This document shows, piece after piece, positions 24,624-34,021 of a stretch of 58,375 nucleotides of DNA (its first letter is position 1; each line of letters starts with the position of its first letter). The position numbers were made by a program, and so were the translations under genes. Source of the stretch: Akkermansiaceae bacterium (lineage in GTDB: Bacteria; Verrucomicrobiota; Verrucomicrobiia; Verrucomicrobiales; Akkermansiaceae); assembly GCA_903934285.1 (NCBI GenBank), contig CAIZNN010000215.1:1-58375 (forward strand), written 5' to 3'. The notes beneath the pieces were generated by a model. That model did not search any database. It worked only from the letters and a program-made list of their open reading frames with translations, and was not told the origin of the DNA.

Positions 24624-25364
24624 CTACGGGAGTTTGCGGACGTCGATGCGCTCCCAGTACATCCGGTCGCGCCAATCGTGAAACGCCGCATCGTAGGGAT
24701 CGAGCCGCTGGCGGGTGGCCACGCTCTGCCCGGCGGTCAGCACCTCATTCATGCTCTCGGAGGTCTTGAGACTGCGCACCACCGGGAACGCGTCGAGCAG
24801 GATTTTGCGGGTGTGGGATTGCATGCGGCGATGGCCGCTGCCGGTGACCAGATTGACCGCCAGCAACCCGCCGGGAGCCAGCGCGCGGCGCAGATGGCCG
24901 AGCAGCGCCGGATCCCACGCCCGCGAGCGGAACACGTCCGTCTTGCCTGCCAGATAGATATCATCAAACACGATGTCGAAGCGCCGCCGGTTGCGGGCCA
25001 GCCACGGATAGGCGTCGGTGGTGATGATTTCAAGGTTGAGCGCCGCGAGGTCCATGTGCTCGTGGGCGAGCGCGACGATCTCGGCGTCGATATCAATGGC
25101 GGTGAGCTGGCAGTCCGGCAGCAAATGCCGCAGCACCCGGCAGGCGGTGCCGCCGGCCAGCCCTAACATCAACACCGAGCGCGGCGGCCCGGCGGGGCGC
25201 AGCAGCGCGGCGGCGGCGATCAGATCCCACGCCAGGCCTGTTAGGAAGCGGGTGCGGTGATAGGACGCGTGGATCGCCCCGGCCACGCGGAACTCGGTGG
25301 TGGTGTCGGATTGCCAGAGCTCAAGCGCTTGGAAGCGGGTCTGGATGGTTGCGGAGCGGCGCAT
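24624..25364 (-). CDS. Spermidine-synthase-like methyltransferase-fold protein
   Basis: A 246-residue Rossmann protein. SVLMLGLAGGTACRVL is the nucleotide/SAM loop, LTAIDIDAEIVALA is the acidic strand, and FDIVFDDIYLAGKTDVFRSR follows the pattern of spermidine synthase homologues. True aminopropyltransferases carry a conserved GGGDG loop; this has GLAGGTA, so polyamine synthesis is not assured. The ATG at 25364 is taken because the frame upstream overlaps the YbjN-like gene. It lies 8 bp after that gene. Confidence 0.72.
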   Translation of the reverse strand: MRRSATIQTRFQALELWQSDTTTEFRVAGAIHASYHRTRFLTGLAWDLIAAAALLRPAGPPRSVLMLGLAGGTACRVLRHLLPDCQLTAIDIDAEIVALAHEHMDLAALNLEIITTDAYPWLARNRRRFDIVFDDIYLAGKTDVFRSRAWDPALLGHLRRALAPGGLLAVNLVTGSGHRRMQSHTRKILLDAFPVVRSLKTSESMNEVLTAGQSVATRQRLDPYDAAFHDWRDRMYWERIDVRKLP

Positions 25365-25372
25365 GGCATTTT

Positions 25373-25891
25373 TCAATACTCTTCCTCTTCTTCGTCGCCG
25401 GGCACGGGCGGGATCACATCCTCGCGTTGCAGCAACTCGACGAGGTCGAGTTCGTCCAAGTCCCCGGCCGGGGAGTCGCGCACGATGGCGGCGTAGGGGG
25501 TGATGCGATCCAATTCGGCAATCGCGCAATGGACCATGGAGGAAATGATGTCGGCGTCGTACTTTTCCCGCTCGAACAGATTGGTGGTCCGGAACACCAG
25601 CAGGGCGCGATCCAGATCATACTCAAACCCGCCGAGGGTGAGTTGTTTGTTAGCCCGGGCCAACAACTCGAGCACCACCGGCAAGTGTTGGGCATCGAGG
25701 CGCAGCGGGCTTTCGGCCACCACGCTCAAGGCGTTGAGTGACGGATAGGCCTGCGCCACCAGGGCGATGCGGGTGTGGTGGGCGTCGAAGCCGGCGCGGA
25801 GCACCTCGCGGCCCTCCACCAATTGGCAATGCCAGCCATTGCGGCCGAAGGCGTCTTCCACGGAGAGGAGTTGTTGTGAGTGCGGGCGCAT
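25373..25891 (-). CDS. YbjN-domain protein
   Basis: A 172-residue soluble protein with the YbjN fold pattern (related to type III secretion chaperones): LLSVEDAFGRNGWHCQ, PVVLELLARANKQLTLGGFEYD, and LVFRTTNLFEREK. It ends in a run of acidic residues (DEEEEEY). YbjN proteins in E. coli affect stress and motility, but no biochemical activity is known. It is first in a three-gene operon with two methyltransferase-fold proteins. Confidence 0.65.
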   Translation of the reverse strand: MRPHSQQLLSVEDAFGRNGWHCQLVEGREVLRAGFDAHHTRIALVAQAYPSLNALSVVAESPLRLDAQHLPVVLELLARANKQLTLGGFEYDLDRALLVFRTTNLFEREKYDADIISSMVHCAIAELDRITPYAAIVRDSPAGDLDELDLVELLQREDVIPPVPGDEEEEEY

Positions 25892-25929
25892 GGCGGGGAT
25901 TGGTTAGGGCGGCGGTTGGGGTGCTGCGG

Positions 25930-26045
25930 GGATTCTTAAGCTCTGAAGCCACGGAAACCCACTGAGCACACTGATTTCCAAATATATATGTCAGTGGTTT
26001 CAGTGGTCCTCAGTGCAAGCAGTGGTTCCATTCCAGCAACAACCC
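25930..26045. repeat. Intergenic stretch of CACTGA/TCAGTG short inverted motifs
   Basis: This AT-richer spacer repeats CACTGA on one side (CCACTGAGCACACTGA) and its complement on the other (GTCAGTGGTTTCAGTGG), around an AT core (AAATATATAT). It can fold on itself and could hold the promoter of the divergent YbjN operon. No protein or RNA family is recognised. Confidence 0.4.
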
Positions 26046-26082
26046 ATTGCGTATCGTGTTTGAATTCAAGGCCGCCTTCTGG

Positions 26083-26571
26083 TCAGTCGCGGGGAGCGGC
26101 GGCGGGCATGAATACGCGCACAGCGACGGCTTTGGCAAGCAGTTCGCGCCGGTCCTTGCGGATCGGAGCGAGCGTGAGATGCAGGCCGGAGGTGCGCGCC
26201 GTGTCGTGGTGGAGCGTCAGCAGGGTGAGCCCGGCGTCAATTTCGGCGTCGGCGATTTCCTGCCAGGTCACCAAGCGCAGGCCGCGGGCGGGGCGGAAAA
26301 ACGGGAAGATCTCGATCCCCAGGGGGGTTAGAATCAAATAGGCATGGCGCGTCAGGCGCACCGCGGTGCGTGCCGCCAGCCCCGCCAGCGCCAGTGGCAG
26401 CAGAGCCCATGCCGGGTGCGGCAGCTGCGGATTGGTGTCGCGGTACAGCGCGCAGGCTAACAAAGTAGCCGCCATCCCGGCCAACACGGCCGCGGCCAGC
26501 CAAAACACGGGGGCTTGGCCCGAGCGGGTGAAACGCAATTCCTTGTCCGGCGATTGGATCGGGCGCGGCAC
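26083..26571 (-). CDS. Two-helix membrane protein with a PH-like domain, unknown function
   Basis: A 162-residue protein. Two hydrophobic helices (about 23-43 and 54-71) are followed by a soluble region with alternating strands (AYLILTPLGIEIFPFFRPARG, then LRLVTWQEIADAEID). This layout resembles small membrane proteins with a bacterial PH-like domain. The start appears to be GTG at 26571, 5 bp after the previous stop, so it is coupled to the upstream membrane gene. Function unknown. Confidence 0.6.
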   Translation of the reverse strand: MPRPIQSPDKELRFTRSGQAPVFWLAAAVLAGMAATLLACALYRDTNPQLPHPAWALLPLALAGLAARTAVRLTRHAYLILTPLGIEIFPFFRPARGLRLVTWQEIADAEIDAGLTLLTLHHDTARTSGLHLTLAPIRKDRRELLAKAVAVRVFMPAAAPRD

Positions 26572-26576
26572 GGTGC

Positions 26577-26948
26577 CTAGGCTTTGGGTTTGGGTTTGGG
26601 TGGTGCCGCGGCGTTGGCGGACGGCTGATTGGTGGACGGCTGATTGGCGGTGGCGGGCGGGGTGTGGTGGTCGGGCAAATCGCCAAGGGCGACAAATTCA
26701 TCGCCCTCGCGGTGGCGCCGGACGGCGTTGACCACCATGACGACCAGCACGCCCAGAATCACGAACGAAGCTTCGAGGAAAAACGGTGTGGACATGATGC
26801 CGACAACCATCCCGAGCCACTCGCCCAACACGCCCGGCACCGTGCGCCAACCTAACAATAATGCGACCGCTCCGCCGGTCAGTCCCGCCAACAGCGCGGC
26901 GGCGATGAGCACCTGCTTCACTCGTTCGTCTTTCATGGGAACTGCCAT
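26577..26948 (-). CDS. Small two-helix membrane protein with Pro/Lys-rich tail
   Basis: About 123 residues: two hydrophobic segments (VLIAAALLAGLTGGAVALLL and FVILGVLVVMVVNAV), then a low-complexity cytoplasmic tail. The tail DNA contains a 15-bp tandem repeat (GGACGGCTGATTGG at 26619 and 26634) giving NQPST/NQPSA, and a run giving PKPKPK. ATGs at 26948 and 26936 are both possible; the first has an AGG nine bases upstream. No family recognised. Confidence 0.55.
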   Translation of the reverse strand: MAVPMKDERVKQVLIAAALLAGLTGGAVALLLGWRTVPGVLGEWLGMVVGIMSTPFFLEASFVILGVLVVMVVNAVRRHREGDEFVALGDLPDHHTPPATANQPSTNQPSANAAAPPKPKPKA

Positions 26949-27180
26949 CGCGGCGAGCCTACACCCGTGCCGTCGGGAATCCCAATCCGGAAATTCGGCA
27001 AATTCCGCCCCGCCGCCCGCGCCGAGCCCGTGGTCGGGTCGGACCAGCGGGATGTCGTGATGGTTGGGGCGGCACCGGCGCGGGCGGGTGCGTGGCGCGC
27101 GTTTGGATAAATCCGCGCGGATGAGGGCCACCGGCGAACCCGTGCTTGCCCTCGGGCGTTGGCTTCATTACACCCGTGGC

Positions 27181-28581
27181 ATGCGGCTTTATGACACGCT
27201 TACCCGGAGCGACCGGGACCTGCGCCCGATTGATGGATCGACGTTTCGGTTTTATTGCTGTGGCCCGACGGTGTACGGTCCGGCGCACATTGGCAATTTC
27301 CGCACGTTCGTGCTGCAGGACGTGTTGCGGCGCACGCTGGAGGCCGGGGGCATGCGCACCCTGCACGTCCGCAACATCACCGATGTGGACGACAAGACAA
27401 TCCGCGGGTGCCACCAAGCCGGGCAATCGCTGGCCGAGTTCACCGCCGGCTGGACCGCCAGATTCCACGCGGATTGCGCCCAATTCGGCTGTCTGGCACC
27501 GCACATTGAGCCGCGTGCCGTCGAGCACATTCCGCAGCAGATTGCCATGATTGAGGCGCTTGTAGCCAAAGGCCATGCTTATGCCGCTGCGGATGGGTCG
27601 GTGTATTTCCGGATTTCCTCGTTTCCGGGCTACGGCCGGCTGTCACGTCTCGACGCGCGCGAGCTGGATTTGGGCAAGACCCAAAATGCGCGTGCCAACG
27701 CCGACGAATACGAAAAGGACAGCATCTCGGACTTTGTTTTGTGGAAAGCCCGGCGCGCGGAAGACGGGGAGAATTTCTGGCGGGCGCCGTGGGGTGACGG
27801 CCGGCCCGGCTGGCACCTCGAATGCTCGGCGATGATTCAGGAATACCTCGGCGACACCTTTGACCTGCATTCCGGCGGGGTGGATTTGGTGTTTCCGCAT
27901 CATGAAAACGAGATTGCCCAGAGCCAGTGTGCCTGTGGCGGGCATTTCGCGGCGCATTGGTTTCACATCACCCATTTGCTAGTCGATGGCGGCAAAATGT
28001 CCAAATCCCTCGGCAATCTCTACACCCTCGATGACCTCGTGGGCCGCGGGTTTTCCGCGATGGAAATCCGCTATGTCCTGCTCGGCAGTCACTACCGCAA
28101 ACCGCTCAATTTCACCCTCGATTCGCTCAGCGGCGCCCGCGAGGCGCTCGCCAAACTGGCCAAAGCCGCCCGCCAGCTCGCCACCAGGATCGAGGGCAGC
28201 CCGCGCTTGGATGCGGTGGAATTCGGCCCGTTCCAAGCCGCGTGGGACAGCCTGCAAAACGACCTCAACACCCCGGGCGCGCTAGGCGGCATTTTCACCG
28301 GTTTGCGCGAAGCGGCCACCCTCAGCGGCGATGCCGCCGCCAAAGCGCTGGCTGGCCTCAACCGGTTGCTGCGCGCCTTGGGTCTGACCTTGCCGGAGGC
28401 GGGCGCCAGCGACGACAGCGCGGTGCCAGCGGACATCCGGGCCCTCGCCGAGGAGCGTTGGCAGTTGCGCCTGGCCAGGAACTGGGCGCAATCCGACGAA
28501 CTGCGCGCCGCCCTCGCCGCCCGCGGTTGGGTCGTCAAGGACGCCAAGGATTGCTACACCCTCGCGCCCGCCGAGCCCTAA
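27181..28581 (+). CDS. cysS: Cysteinyl-tRNA synthetase
   Basis: A 466-residue class I aminoacyl-tRNA synthetase. The zinc and HIGH regions read FYCCGPTVYGPAHIGNFR. The zinc-ligand sequence GWHLECSAM, the HENE-containing FPHHENEIAQS and KMSKS (GGKMSKSLGN) are all present. The ATG at 27181 is chosen because family members start with the short lead MRLYDTLTR and the upstream extension is not conserved-looking. The TAA stop is part of a CTAACA word. No duplication or truncation. Confidence 0.97.
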   Translation: MRLYDTLTRSDRDLRPIDGSTFRFYCCGPTVYGPAHIGNFRTFVLQDVLRRTLEAGGMRTLHVRNITDVDDKTIRGCHQAGQSLAEFTAGWTARFHADCAQFGCLAPHIEPRAVEHIPQQIAMIEALVAKGHAYAAADGSVYFRISSFPGYGRLSRLDARELDLGKTQNARANADEYEKDSISDFVLWKARRAEDGENFWRAPWGDGRPGWHLECSAMIQEYLGDTFDLHSGGVDLVFPHHENEIAQSQCACGGHFAAHWFHITHLLVDGGKMSKSLGNLYTLDDLVGRGFSAMEIRYVLLGSHYRKPLNFTLDSLSGAREALAKLAKAARQLATRIEGSPRLDAVEFGPFQAAWDSLQNDLNTPGALGGIFTGLREAATLSGDAAAKALAGLNRLLRALGLTLPEAGASDDSAVPADIRALAEERWQLRLARNWAQSDELRAALAARGWVVKDAKDCYTLAPAEP

Positions 28582-28648
28582 CATCGGTGGCGCGCGCGCT
28601 TCAGCCCGCCTGTTTCGGCCTCTATCTAGCAGGTTCCGGGCGACTGCC

Positions 28649-29101
28649 TCACTTGAGGAAAGTGATGGTGAGCGGGTATTTCCACAACACGCCATCGCGG
28701 GCCTTGAGGCCGCCGAGGATTGGGAAGACAATGGCCACCACCGCGATGGGAACAAACAGCAGGGCGCCGAAACCACAGGTGATGACGCTCAGAATGCTGG
28801 CCGCCACACAGTAGATCAACAGGGAAATGATCCAGTTGGTGACCATCTTGCCATGTGGATCGAGTTCCGGGAACTGCTCTTTTTTGATTTGCCAGATCAC
28901 GATCGGAGCGGCCAGGCCCAGTCCCGGCACAATCACTCCGGCCAGTTGCGAAAGATGCAGCAGCATGGCCCACTGTTTGGCATCCATGTTGCCGCCGGGA
29001 GCAGGTGCGGGCGTTGGCGGAGGCGGTGGCGACGCATCAGGAGGGCTGGTGTAATCGTCGGACGGCGGCGGGGCGGGGGATGACGGAGTGGTTTCGTTCA
29101 T
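28649..29101 (-). CDS. DUF4870 membrane protein
   Basis: A 150-residue protein. The first 38 residues are Pro/Ser-rich and disordered. Then comes a DUF4870 (Tic20-like) core of three helices: AMLLHLSQLAGVIVPGLG, WIISLLIYCVAASIL and FVPIAVVAIVFPIL, with a conserved NW before the second helix. The ATG has a clear ribosome site (AAAGGAA about 8 bases upstream). It converges with cysS. The function of this family is not known. Confidence 0.8.
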   Translation of the reverse strand: MNETTPSSPAPPPSDDYTSPPDASPPPPPTPAPAPGGNMDAKQWAMLLHLSQLAGVIVPGLGLAAPIVIWQIKKEQFPELDPHGKMVTNWIISLLIYCVAASILSVITCGFGALLFVPIAVVAIVFPILGGLKARDGVLWKYPLTITFLK

Positions 29102-29270
29102 GGCATGGTTCCTTTCAGGAATCGTTTCTAAACATCAAAAGTACCGGTGCCGGTCAAGCAAACAATTCGGGTAATTGGCGGCACGGGGAGCGGGCGCGGG
29201 CTTTGGCCCGCCTCATGATTGTCCATGATTCGCCTTGCGGAACCCGCCCGGCAACGGCCAGCATCGCCGC

Positions 29271-30602
29271 GTGACTCCCGAACTTGAAGATCTGTTTGCG
29301 TTTCTGCGGTTTCCCAGCGTGTCGACCGATTCCCGCCACGCCGGGGATGTGCGCGCCTGCGCCGGGTGGTTGGTGGCCAAACTCAGCGCCATGGGCTTGA
29401 GCGTGCAACTGCACGAGACGCCGGGCCATCCGGTGGTGATGGCCCGCAACGCCCACGTGGCCGGCCGCCGCACCGTGCTCATCTATGGCCACTACGATGT
29501 GCAACCGGTCGATCCGCTCGCGCTGTGGGCCAGCGGGCCGTTCGCCCCGGAGCTGCGCGACGGCAAGATCTGGGCCCGCGGCGCCGCCGACAACAAGGGC
29601 CAGATGCTCGCACATGTGTTAGGCGTGGAGCAAACCCTGCGCGCCCAAGGCGAACTGCCGGTGAATCTGATTTTCCTGTTTGAGGGCGAAGAGGAAATCG
29701 GCAGCCCCAACCTCGCGCCATTCCTGCTAGAGCAGCGCGACGCCTTGCGTTGTGATGTGATCGCCATCTCGGACACCGGCATGGTCGCGCCGGGCGTGCC
29801 GACCCTCGGCTACGGCCTGCGCGGCATCACCTGCTGCGAAGCGATCATTCGCGGCCCCAAGGGCGACCTGCACTCCGGCCTGTTTGGCGGGGTGGTGGCC
29901 AATCCCGCCACCGCCATCGCGCGCTTGGTGGCCAGCCTGCACGATGCCGATGGCCGGGTGGCCATCGCCGGGTTCTACGATCAAGTCCGCCCCTTGGAAG
30001 CCTGGGAACGCGAGATGTGGGCGCAGATCCCCGGCGTGAGCGACGCGGATTTCCAGCATGCCTCCGGGGTGCCCGGGCTTTTCGGCGAGCCGGGCTACTC
30101 GTCGGCCGAACGCACCTGGGCGCGGCCCACCGCCGAGGTCAATGGCATCGGTGGCGGCTACCAAGGCGAAGGGTCTAAAACCGTGATCCCGGCCGAAGCT
30201 TTCGTCAAACTCTCCTTCCGCCTCGTGCCCGATCAATCCCCGGCAGCCATCATGGCGCAAGTCACCCGCCACCTCCACGCCCACTGCCCGCCCGGCGTGA
30301 CCATCGAGGTCCGCCCCGGCCACGATGGCAAGCCGTACGCCACCGACCCTCATTCCCGGTTCGGCGCCGCCGCCCAGGCCGCGCTGCGCGAGGTGTTTGG
30401 CGCCGCGCCGGTGCTCATCCGCGAGGGCGGCAGCATCCCCATCGTCCAAACCTTCCGCGAAATCCTCGGCGCCGACACCCTGTTGTTAGGCCTGGCCCTC
30501 TCCGACGCCCAGGTCCACGCCCCCAACGAGAATTTCCCGCTGGCCAACTTCCAAGCCGGCATCCGCCTCAACCAAGCCCTGCTCCAGCACCTCGCAATCT
30601 AA
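29271..30602 (+). CDS. M20-family metallopeptidase (dipeptidase type)
   Basis: A di-zinc peptidase of about 443 residues. The first ligand region is IYGHYDVQPVDP, the bridging Asp is in RGAADNKGQ, and the catalytic Glu pair lies in FEGEEEIGSPN. A lid domain with GDLHSGLFGG and a closing ligand region HAPNENFPL complete the family pattern. The start is uncertain: GTG at 29271 fits the family start (TPELEDLFAFLRFPSVS), TTG at 29235 would add 12 residues. It is followed by three CCGACCGAT repeats and glnS. Confidence 0.87.
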   Translation: MTPELEDLFAFLRFPSVSTDSRHAGDVRACAGWLVAKLSAMGLSVQLHETPGHPVVMARNAHVAGRRTVLIYGHYDVQPVDPLALWASGPFAPELRDGKIWARGAADNKGQMLAHVLGVEQTLRAQGELPVNLIFLFEGEEEIGSPNLAPFLLEQRDALRCDVIAISDTGMVAPGVPTLGYGLRGITCCEAIIRGPKGDLHSGLFGGVVANPATAIARLVASLHDADGRVAIAGFYDQVRPLEAWEREMWAQIPGVSDADFQHASGVPGLFGEPGYSSAERTWARPTAEVNGIGGGYQGEGSKTVIPAEAFVKLSFRLVPDQSPAAIMAQVTRHLHAHCPPGVTIEVRPGHDGKPYATDPHSRFGAAAQAALREVFGAAPVLIREGGSIPIVQTFREILGADTLLLGLALSDAQVHAPNENFPLANFQAGIRLNQALLQHLAI

Positions 30603-30629
30603 CCGACCGATCCGACCGATCCGACCGAT
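30603..30629 (+). repeat. Three perfect tandem copies of CCGACCGAT
   Basis: A 27-bp tandem repeat immediately after the peptidase stop and 16 bp before the glnS start. Too short and unstructured for a terminator. It could vary in copy number between strains and change the distance between the two genes. Confidence 0.85.
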
Positions 30630-30645
30630 AACTGATACCCCCCCC

Positions 30646-32343
30646 ATGTCCGAACCCGTTCCCGAACTCCGCCCCGCCAAGCTCGATTTCATCCGCGAGA
30701 TCATCGCGGGCGATCTCGCCAGCGGCAAGCACGCCACCACCATCACCCGCTTCCCGCCGGAACCTAACGGCTACCTCCACATCGGTCACGCCAAGGCAAT
30801 CTGCCTCAACTTCGGCATCGCCCAGGAAAACGCCGCCAGCGGCGCCTGCTGCCACCTGCGCTTTGACGACACCAATCCGGAGAAGGAAGAGCTCGAATAC
30901 GTCGAGAGCATCAAGACCGACGTCAAATGGCTCGGTTTCGACTGGGGCGACCACTTGTACTTTGCCAGCGATTACTTCGGGTTTTACCACGATTGCGCGG
31001 TGCATCTCATCACGCAAGGCAAGGCGTACGTGGAACAACAAAGCGCCGGGGAAATGCGCGCCAACCGCGGCAACCTCACCCAAGCCGGCACCCATTCGCC
31101 CTACCGCGACCGGCCGCTGCAGGAAAACCTCGAGTTGTTCGCCCGCATGCGCGCCGGCGAGTTCAAGGAAGGGGATTGCGTGCTGCGCGCCAAAATCGAC
31201 ATGGCCTCGCCCAACCTCAATTTGCGCGATCCGGTGATCTATCGGATTTTGCACACCGGGCACCACAACACCGGCCACGCGTGGTGCATCTATCCGATGT
31301 ATGACTTCGCTCACCCGTTGGAAGACGCGCTGGAGCACATCACCCACTCGCTGTGCACGCTGGAGTTCGAGAACCACCGGCCGCTCTACGACTGGGTCAT
31401 CGACAACTGCCCGGTGCCATCCAAGCCGCGCCAGATCGAGTTTGCCCGGCTCAACCTGAGTTATACCATCATGAGCAAGCGCAAGTTGCTGCAACTCGTC
31501 CAGGACGGCCACGTCGACGGCTGGGATGATCCGCGCTTGCCCACCATTTCCGGCATCCGCCGCCGCGGCTACCCGGCCGCGGCGGTGCGGCATTTTTGCA
31601 AGCGCATCGGCATCACCAAGTTCAATGGCACCACCGACGTCGCCTTGTTGGAGTTTGACGTCAGGGATTTGCTCAACACCAGCGCGCCGCGCCGCATGGC
31701 CGTGCTCGATCCGCTCAAAGTCGTGTTGGAGAATTGGCCCGCCGCCACCGTCGAGCAGGTCGACATCCCGAATCACCCGCAAGACCCCGCCGCCGGCGTG
31801 CGCCAAGTCGCCCTCAGCAATGAGATTTGGATCGAGCGCGACGACTTCATGGAAGACCCGCCGAAAAAATTCCATCGTCTCGGGCCGGGCCGCCATGTGC
31901 GGCTGCGTGGCGCCCACATCATCCGCTGCACCGGCTACGAGAAGGATGCCTCGGGCAATCTCACCTTGATCCGCGCCGAGGTGCTGCCCGGCACATTGGG
32001 CGCCAGCACTCCGGAAGGGGTGGAATGCCGCGCCGCGATCCATTGGGTCGACGCCACCCACGATGCCGACGCCGAGATTCGCATTTACGACCGTCTCTTC
32101 AGCGTTGAAGACCCGGATGGCGCTGACGGCGGCTTTCTTGCCGTGATCAACCCGGCCTCCCTAACAACCATAGTCGCCAAGATCGAACCCGCCCTCGCCG
32201 GGGCGGCACCCGGGTTCGCCTGTCAGTTCGAGCGCATCGGCTACTTTGTGGCTGACAGCGTCGACCACCAACCCGGAATCCGGCCGGTGTTCAACCGCAC
32301 CGTCGCGCTGCGCGATTCCTGGGCCAAACGGACCGGCGGCTGA
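30646..32343 (+). CDS. glnS: Glutaminyl-tRNA synthetase
   Basis: A 565-residue class I synthetase. The catalytic core carries FPPEPNGYLHIGHAKAI (HIGH) and YTIMSKRKL (KMSKS equivalent). LRFDDTNPEKEELEYV and the C-terminal anticodon-binding beta-barrels identify GlnRS rather than GluRS. Length is that of the E. coli enzyme, with no GatB-like extension. It starts with an ATG after a C-run and no Shine-Dalgarno sequence. Confidence 0.97.
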   Translation: MSEPVPELRPAKLDFIREIIAGDLASGKHATTITRFPPEPNGYLHIGHAKAICLNFGIAQENAASGACCHLRFDDTNPEKEELEYVESIKTDVKWLGFDWGDHLYFASDYFGFYHDCAVHLITQGKAYVEQQSAGEMRANRGNLTQAGTHSPYRDRPLQENLELFARMRAGEFKEGDCVLRAKIDMASPNLNLRDPVIYRILHTGHHNTGHAWCIYPMYDFAHPLEDALEHITHSLCTLEFENHRPLYDWVIDNCPVPSKPRQIEFARLNLSYTIMSKRKLLQLVQDGHVDGWDDPRLPTISGIRRRGYPAAAVRHFCKRIGITKFNGTTDVALLEFDVRDLLNTSAPRRMAVLDPLKVVLENWPAATVEQVDIPNHPQDPAAGVRQVALSNEIWIERDDFMEDPPKKFHRLGPGRHVRLRGAHIIRCTGYEKDASGNLTLIRAEVLPGTLGASTPEGVECRAAIHWVDATHDADAEIRIYDRLFSVEDPDGADGGFLAVINPASLTTIVAKIEPALAGAAPGFACQFERIGYFVADSVDHQPGIRPVFNRTVALRDSWAKRTGG

Positions 32344-32589
32344 GCCGGGGGGGCGTGCGGGGTGGCCGTGGTGTGGTGGCATGCTGCGGCGCGGAGTTGA
32401 TATTTCCAGCGGCTGCGGAAAGAGCTTGCCAAGGCGGCGGCGTTCACCTACCACCGCGGCGGTGCGCTGGGGCGGCTAGGTTCGTGCAACCCGCCCGGGT
32501 GGCACGACGATCCGGCGGCTTCACCAGAGCATCCAATCGCAGATTCCCGCCTGCCTGATAGATCAGCCCCATCCCGGCACCCATGCCCT

Positions 32590-34014
32590 ATGAAACCCGA
32601 AGCCAATTCATTGAGTCCCGCCGCCTCCAGACCGCCTGACAAACTCCATGAGCGCGGCAGCATTCTCTATGTCATCGGCATCAGTCTGGTCGCGGCCCTG
32701 GGCGGCTTCCTTTTTGGGTTCGATATGGTCGTGGTGTCCGGCACCATCAAGCCGCTCACGCAATTGTTCCAGCTCGACGCGTTCTGGGTCGGCTGGGCGA
32801 CGAGTTGTTGCGTGTTTGCCTGCATTCCGGGTGCGGCGTGCGCCGGCAAACTCGCCGACGTGTTGGGCCGCAAGAAAGTTCTGATCGGCACGGCGGTATT
32901 GTTCGCGGTGTCGGCGCTCGGCGCGGGCTGGGCCACGACCTTTGCGGAGTTCAGTTTCTATCGGATCCTGGGCGGCCTGGCCATCGGCGCCGCCTCGGGC
33001 GTGGCGCCGATTTACATCGCCGAGGTCGCCCCGACGCGGCTGCGCGGCCGGTTTGTGTCGTTCTATCAACTTGCCATCGTCGTCGGGGTGTCCGCGGCAT
33101 TTTATTCCAACTATTTCCTGTTGGCCACGGGACCCGACGCGTGGCGCTGGATGCTCACGGCCGGGGTGGTGCCGGCGGGGTTGTTTTTAGGGTTTCTGCT
33201 GGTGGTGCCGGAGACGCCGCGCTGGCTGGCCAAGAAGGGCCGGGAGGAGGAGGCGTTGGCGGTGTTGTCGCGGGTGGACGGGGCGGAATATGCCCGCTGC
33301 GAGATGGTGGTGATCCGCGAGACCCTGCAAGTGCGGCGCGGCACCCTGGCCGACTTGCTGCAACCGCGGATGCTGCGGGTGGTGGTCATCGGCTCGTTGT
33401 TAGGTATTTTCTCGCAGATTTCCGGGGTCAATGCCGTGACCATTTATGCGCCGGACATCTTTGAAAAGGCCGGCTCCATGACCAAGGATTCGTTGTTTCA
33501 ATCGTCACTCATCGGCCTGACCTTCATCGTGTTCACGTTCATTCCCATCCTGTTTGTCGAGCGCTTCGGGCGGCGCCCGATTCTGCTCGTGGGCGTCAGC
33601 GTGATGGCGCTGGCGTTGATGGCGCTGACCGCTCTGATGGCAGATACCAGCGGGCACCACAACCTGTTGCTCGTCACGCTGATTTTGGTCTATATCGCGG
33701 CCTATGCCAGTTCGATCGCGTGTCTGACCTGGGTGATTTTGTCGGAGATTTTCCCGAATCGCATCCGGGGCGAGGCGATGTCGGTGGCGAACTTGTGTTT
33801 GTGGACGGCCAATTCGTTCCTGCTGCTGACTTTTCCGTTGATTCAGGCCAAGTTCGGCGTGGCGGCCCCGTTCGGGGTGTATGCCACCATCTGCGTGATC
33901 ATCGTCATTTTCGTCTGGAAGTATATCCCCGAAACCAAGGGCAAATCGCTGGAGGAAATCGAGATTCAACTGGTGGGCCTGCCGGGCGCGCCGCCCGTCA
34001 CCCGCACCCACTAA
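32590..34014 (+). CDS. Sugar porter family MFS transporter
   Basis: A 474-residue, 12-helix sugar:proton symporter-type protein. Family signatures are LFGFDMVVVSGT, ADVLGRKK, PIYIAEVAPTRLRGR after helix 4, VPETPRWL at the end of helix 6, FSQISGVNAVTIYAP in helix 7, and the terminal PETKGKSLEEIE. The sugar cannot be deduced. It is followed 7 bp later by a URO-D-like gene, so the two are probably one transcription unit. Confidence 0.93.
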   Translation: MKPEANSLSPAASRPPDKLHERGSILYVIGISLVAALGGFLFGFDMVVVSGTIKPLTQLFQLDAFWVGWATSCCVFACIPGAACAGKLADVLGRKKVLIGTAVLFAVSALGAGWATTFAEFSFYRILGGLAIGAASGVAPIYIAEVAPTRLRGRFVSFYQLAIVVGVSAAFYSNYFLLATGPDAWRWMLTAGVVPAGLFLGFLLVVPETPRWLAKKGREEEALAVLSRVDGAEYARCEMVVIRETLQVRRGTLADLLQPRMLRVVVIGSLLGIFSQISGVNAVTIYAPDIFEKAGSMTKDSLFQSSLIGLTFIVFTFIPILFVERFGRRPILLVGVSVMALALMALTALMADTSGHHNLLLVTLILVYIAAYASSIACLTWVILSEIFPNRIRGEAMSVANLCLWTANSFLLLTFPLIQAKFGVAAPFGVYATICVIIVIFVWKYIPETKGKSLEEIEIQLVGLPGAPPVTRTH

Positions 34015-34021
34015 GCCGCTT

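Noticed and set aside
24624..25364. True spermidine synthase
   Set aside because: The aminopropyltransferase GGGDG loop is replaced by GLAGGTA; only the fold is supported.
30568..32061. A 497-codon open frame antisense to glnS
   Set aside because: High-G+C shadow of a conserved synthetase; composition rich in Val/Gly/Ala/His with no recognisable motif.
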